Below, in pieces: positions 62,867 to 64,000 of a DNA stretch of 64,000 bases; the stretch's first letter is position 1, and each line of letters starts with the position of its first letter. Below the pieces are notes generated by a model. That model worked only from the letters and a program-made list of their open reading frames with translations, was not told the DNA's origin and searched no databases. The DNA is from Desulfobacca_B sp046538075 (GTDB lineage: Bacteria; Desulfobacterota; Desulfobaccia; Desulfobaccales; Desulfobaccaceae): the NCBI GenBank assembly GCA_046538075.1, contig JBKHJN010000013.1, forward strand, positions 3,424 to 67,423, read 5' to 3'. Both the position numbers and the translations under genes were made by a program.

Positions 62867-63286
62867 GTGCCCCGGCTTGCTAAAAGTCAGGCCCGGGAAT
62901 GGGCGCTGCAGTGTCTTTATTTAGGGGAAATGGCTGGGCCCTTTGACGAATCACTCTCTAACCATTACTGGCAATATTTTCACCAAGGCAGAAAACCCTC
63001 TGCCTATTTCAAGCAATTGGTAGAGGGGGTGGCAGACCACCGCGAAGAACTGGATGCCTTGATAACCCGGTTCTCCGAGCATTGGCGGGTAGAGCGGATG
63101 ACTGCCATTGATCGAAATGTTCTGCGGCTGGCCATCTTTGAACTGCTTTATCTGCCTCAGGCGCCGCCCAAAGCGGTGATTAATGAGGCCATAGAGTTGG
63201 CCAAACGTTACAGCACCGAGGACTCCGGGGCCTTTATTAACGGCATTCTGGATCGCATCTGGAAGGCCAGAGGTGAACAACTTTAG
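62867..63286 (+). CDS. nusB: Transcription antitermination factor NusB
   Basis: 139 residues, all-helical. ARxWALQCLY at the N-terminus and NEAIELAKRYSTEDSGAFINGILD near the end are diagnostic. Start is GTG 62867, six bp after the ribH stop. The ribH-nusB pair is a widely conserved arrangement. Confidence 0.95.
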   Translation: MPRLAKSQAREWALQCLYLGEMAGPFDESLSNHYWQYFHQGRKPSAYFKQLVEGVADHREELDALITRFSEHWRVERMTAIDRNVLRLAIFELLYLPQAPPKAVINEAIELAKRYSTEDSGAFINGILDRIWKARGEQL

Positions 63287-63306
63287 CGTACAAGAAGGAG
63301 GATACC

Positions 63307-63945
63307 ATGGTCCACAAATCGTTAGCGATTATCGTAATTCCGTTGCTCATAGTCTCCCTGGCCGGCTGTGCGGTTAATGGCCATTATGATCCGGCCCGTT
63401 CGGCCGGGGCCGGGGTCTTGGGAGGAGCCGCAACCGGCGCGGCTTTGGGTTCCATTATTGGGGCCGCTACCGGCTCGGCCGCTACCGGAGCCTGGGTTGG
63501 CGCCGCTACCGGGGCGGTGGCCGGCGGGGTGGGAGGCTACCTCTATGCCAGACACCGGGAATCCCAGGTGCGCAGTGCTGATCTAGCGGCCCAGGATTAC
63601 AATTACAGCCCGGCTCGGGGCAATATCCTGGCGATTGAAAAAGCCGATGTCAATCCCACTAAGGTTAAACCGGGCGGGCAGGTTGACATGGTGATGTCCT
63701 ACACCCTGTTAACTCCGGAAAACCAACCTACCCCGGTTACGGTGGTGCGCGAGATTCAGCATAACGGCACCCGGGTGGGCGCTCCCAACCAGAATCAGAC
63801 CACCAAGTCTAACGGCACCTATGTGGATCAGGTTGCCTTTAAGGTGCCTCAAGATGCATCGCCGGGCACCTATACCGTGGTCAACAAAGTGACGACCGGC
63901 CAGGCCTTTGATGAGAAAACCACTTATTTCATGGTCGAACCTTAA
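63307..63945 (+). CDS. Glycine-zipper outer-membrane lipoprotein
   Basis: 212 residues with a signal peptide and lipobox LAGC (C21). A glycine-zipper segment (about 33-80, GAATGAALGSIIG pattern) is followed by a basic linker and a C-terminal beta domain (about 105-212) with AIEKADVNPTKVKPGGQV, likely immunoglobulin-like. Glycine-zipper lipoproteins occur in the outer membrane. AAGGAGG upstream. It is 20 bp after nusB. Confidence 0.82.
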   Translation: MVHKSLAIIVIPLLIVSLAGCAVNGHYDPARSAGAGVLGGAATGAALGSIIGAATGSAATGAWVGAATGAVAGGVGGYLYARHRESQVRSADLAAQDYNYSPARGNILAIEKADVNPTKVKPGGQVDMVMSYTLLTPENQPTPVTVVREIQHNGTRVGAPNQNQTTKSNGTYVDQVAFKVPQDASPGTYTVVNKVTTGQAFDEKTTYFMVEP

Positions 63946-64000
63946 CTTTGACTGGAAATCTATTGCTCAGTTCATAACATAAATGAATTGAGGTTAGAAT

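Overview
This window looks like chromosomal DNA of an anaerobic Desulfobacterota (deltaproteobacterial) organism of moderate GC, possibly a Desulfobacca- or Syntrophobacterales-like lineage. That placement is inference. It rests on a split two-subunit transketolase, a tungsten-type aldehyde:ferredoxin oxidoreductase, a B12-dependent ribonucleotide reductase, an archaeal-type class I fructose-bisphosphate aldolase, a DsrE-like protein, LPS genes (kdsB, lpxB) and an mce/MlaD-type lipid-transport gene. I found no rRNA, tRNA, CRISPR array, integrase or transposase.

Layout. 1-158 is the 3' end of a BamD-like protein. 260-563 is a stand-alone structured RNA gene with a near-consensus promoter and a perfect terminator. 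544-6896 is a minus-strand run: transketolase halves, a catalytically dead S41 protease paralogue, an intact CtpA and nadE. 7213-13466 (plus) holds gatC, gatA, an MBL-fold protein, a TSUP permease, uppP, a DsrE-like protein and a cyclase-TPR protein. 13556-16901 holds a TlpA-like thioredoxin, AOR and a cNMP-binding protein. 17232-19756 is a dTDP-rhamnose block (rmlC-like, rfbD, rfbB). 19910-23405 is a histidine kinase with an NtrC-like regulator. Then come bioA, a TPR protein, kdsB, clpB and a Fe-S uracil-DNA glycosylase with an extra Cys-rich tail.

30645-39412 is accessory in character: an NAPE-PLD-like hydrolase, a Cys-rich protein, a sirtuin, a formyl-THF hydrolase-like protein, an HDAC-fold protein, a GNAT acetyltransferase, and then a lysis-like run (small lipoprotein, small alpha-helical protein, phage-type endolysin) ending with a DUF5661 protein. 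39500-46649 holds a Ca2+-type P-ATPase, an MlaD-like protein, a TPR lipoprotein, a DUF169 protein and an MscS channel. 46869-53008 holds class II RNR, an alternative oxidase, membrane proteins and a nitrilase. 53380-58011 holds a MetE/UROD-like protein, a lipoprotein, a CBS protein, ilvE and a Gfo/Idh protein. 58114-63945 is a plus-strand run: lpxB, class I aldolase, ribE, ribBA, ribH, nusB and a glycine-zipper lipoprotein.

A dispersed repeat of about 100-135 bp occurs four times between 25 and 52.3 kb, always beside genes. One copy supplies the stop codon and last residues of the MscS protein. The most unusual items are the structured RNA at 295-563, the repeat family, the dead protease paired with transketolase, the orphan lysis-like run, and an oxygen-consuming alternative oxidase next to an oxygen-independent RNR.
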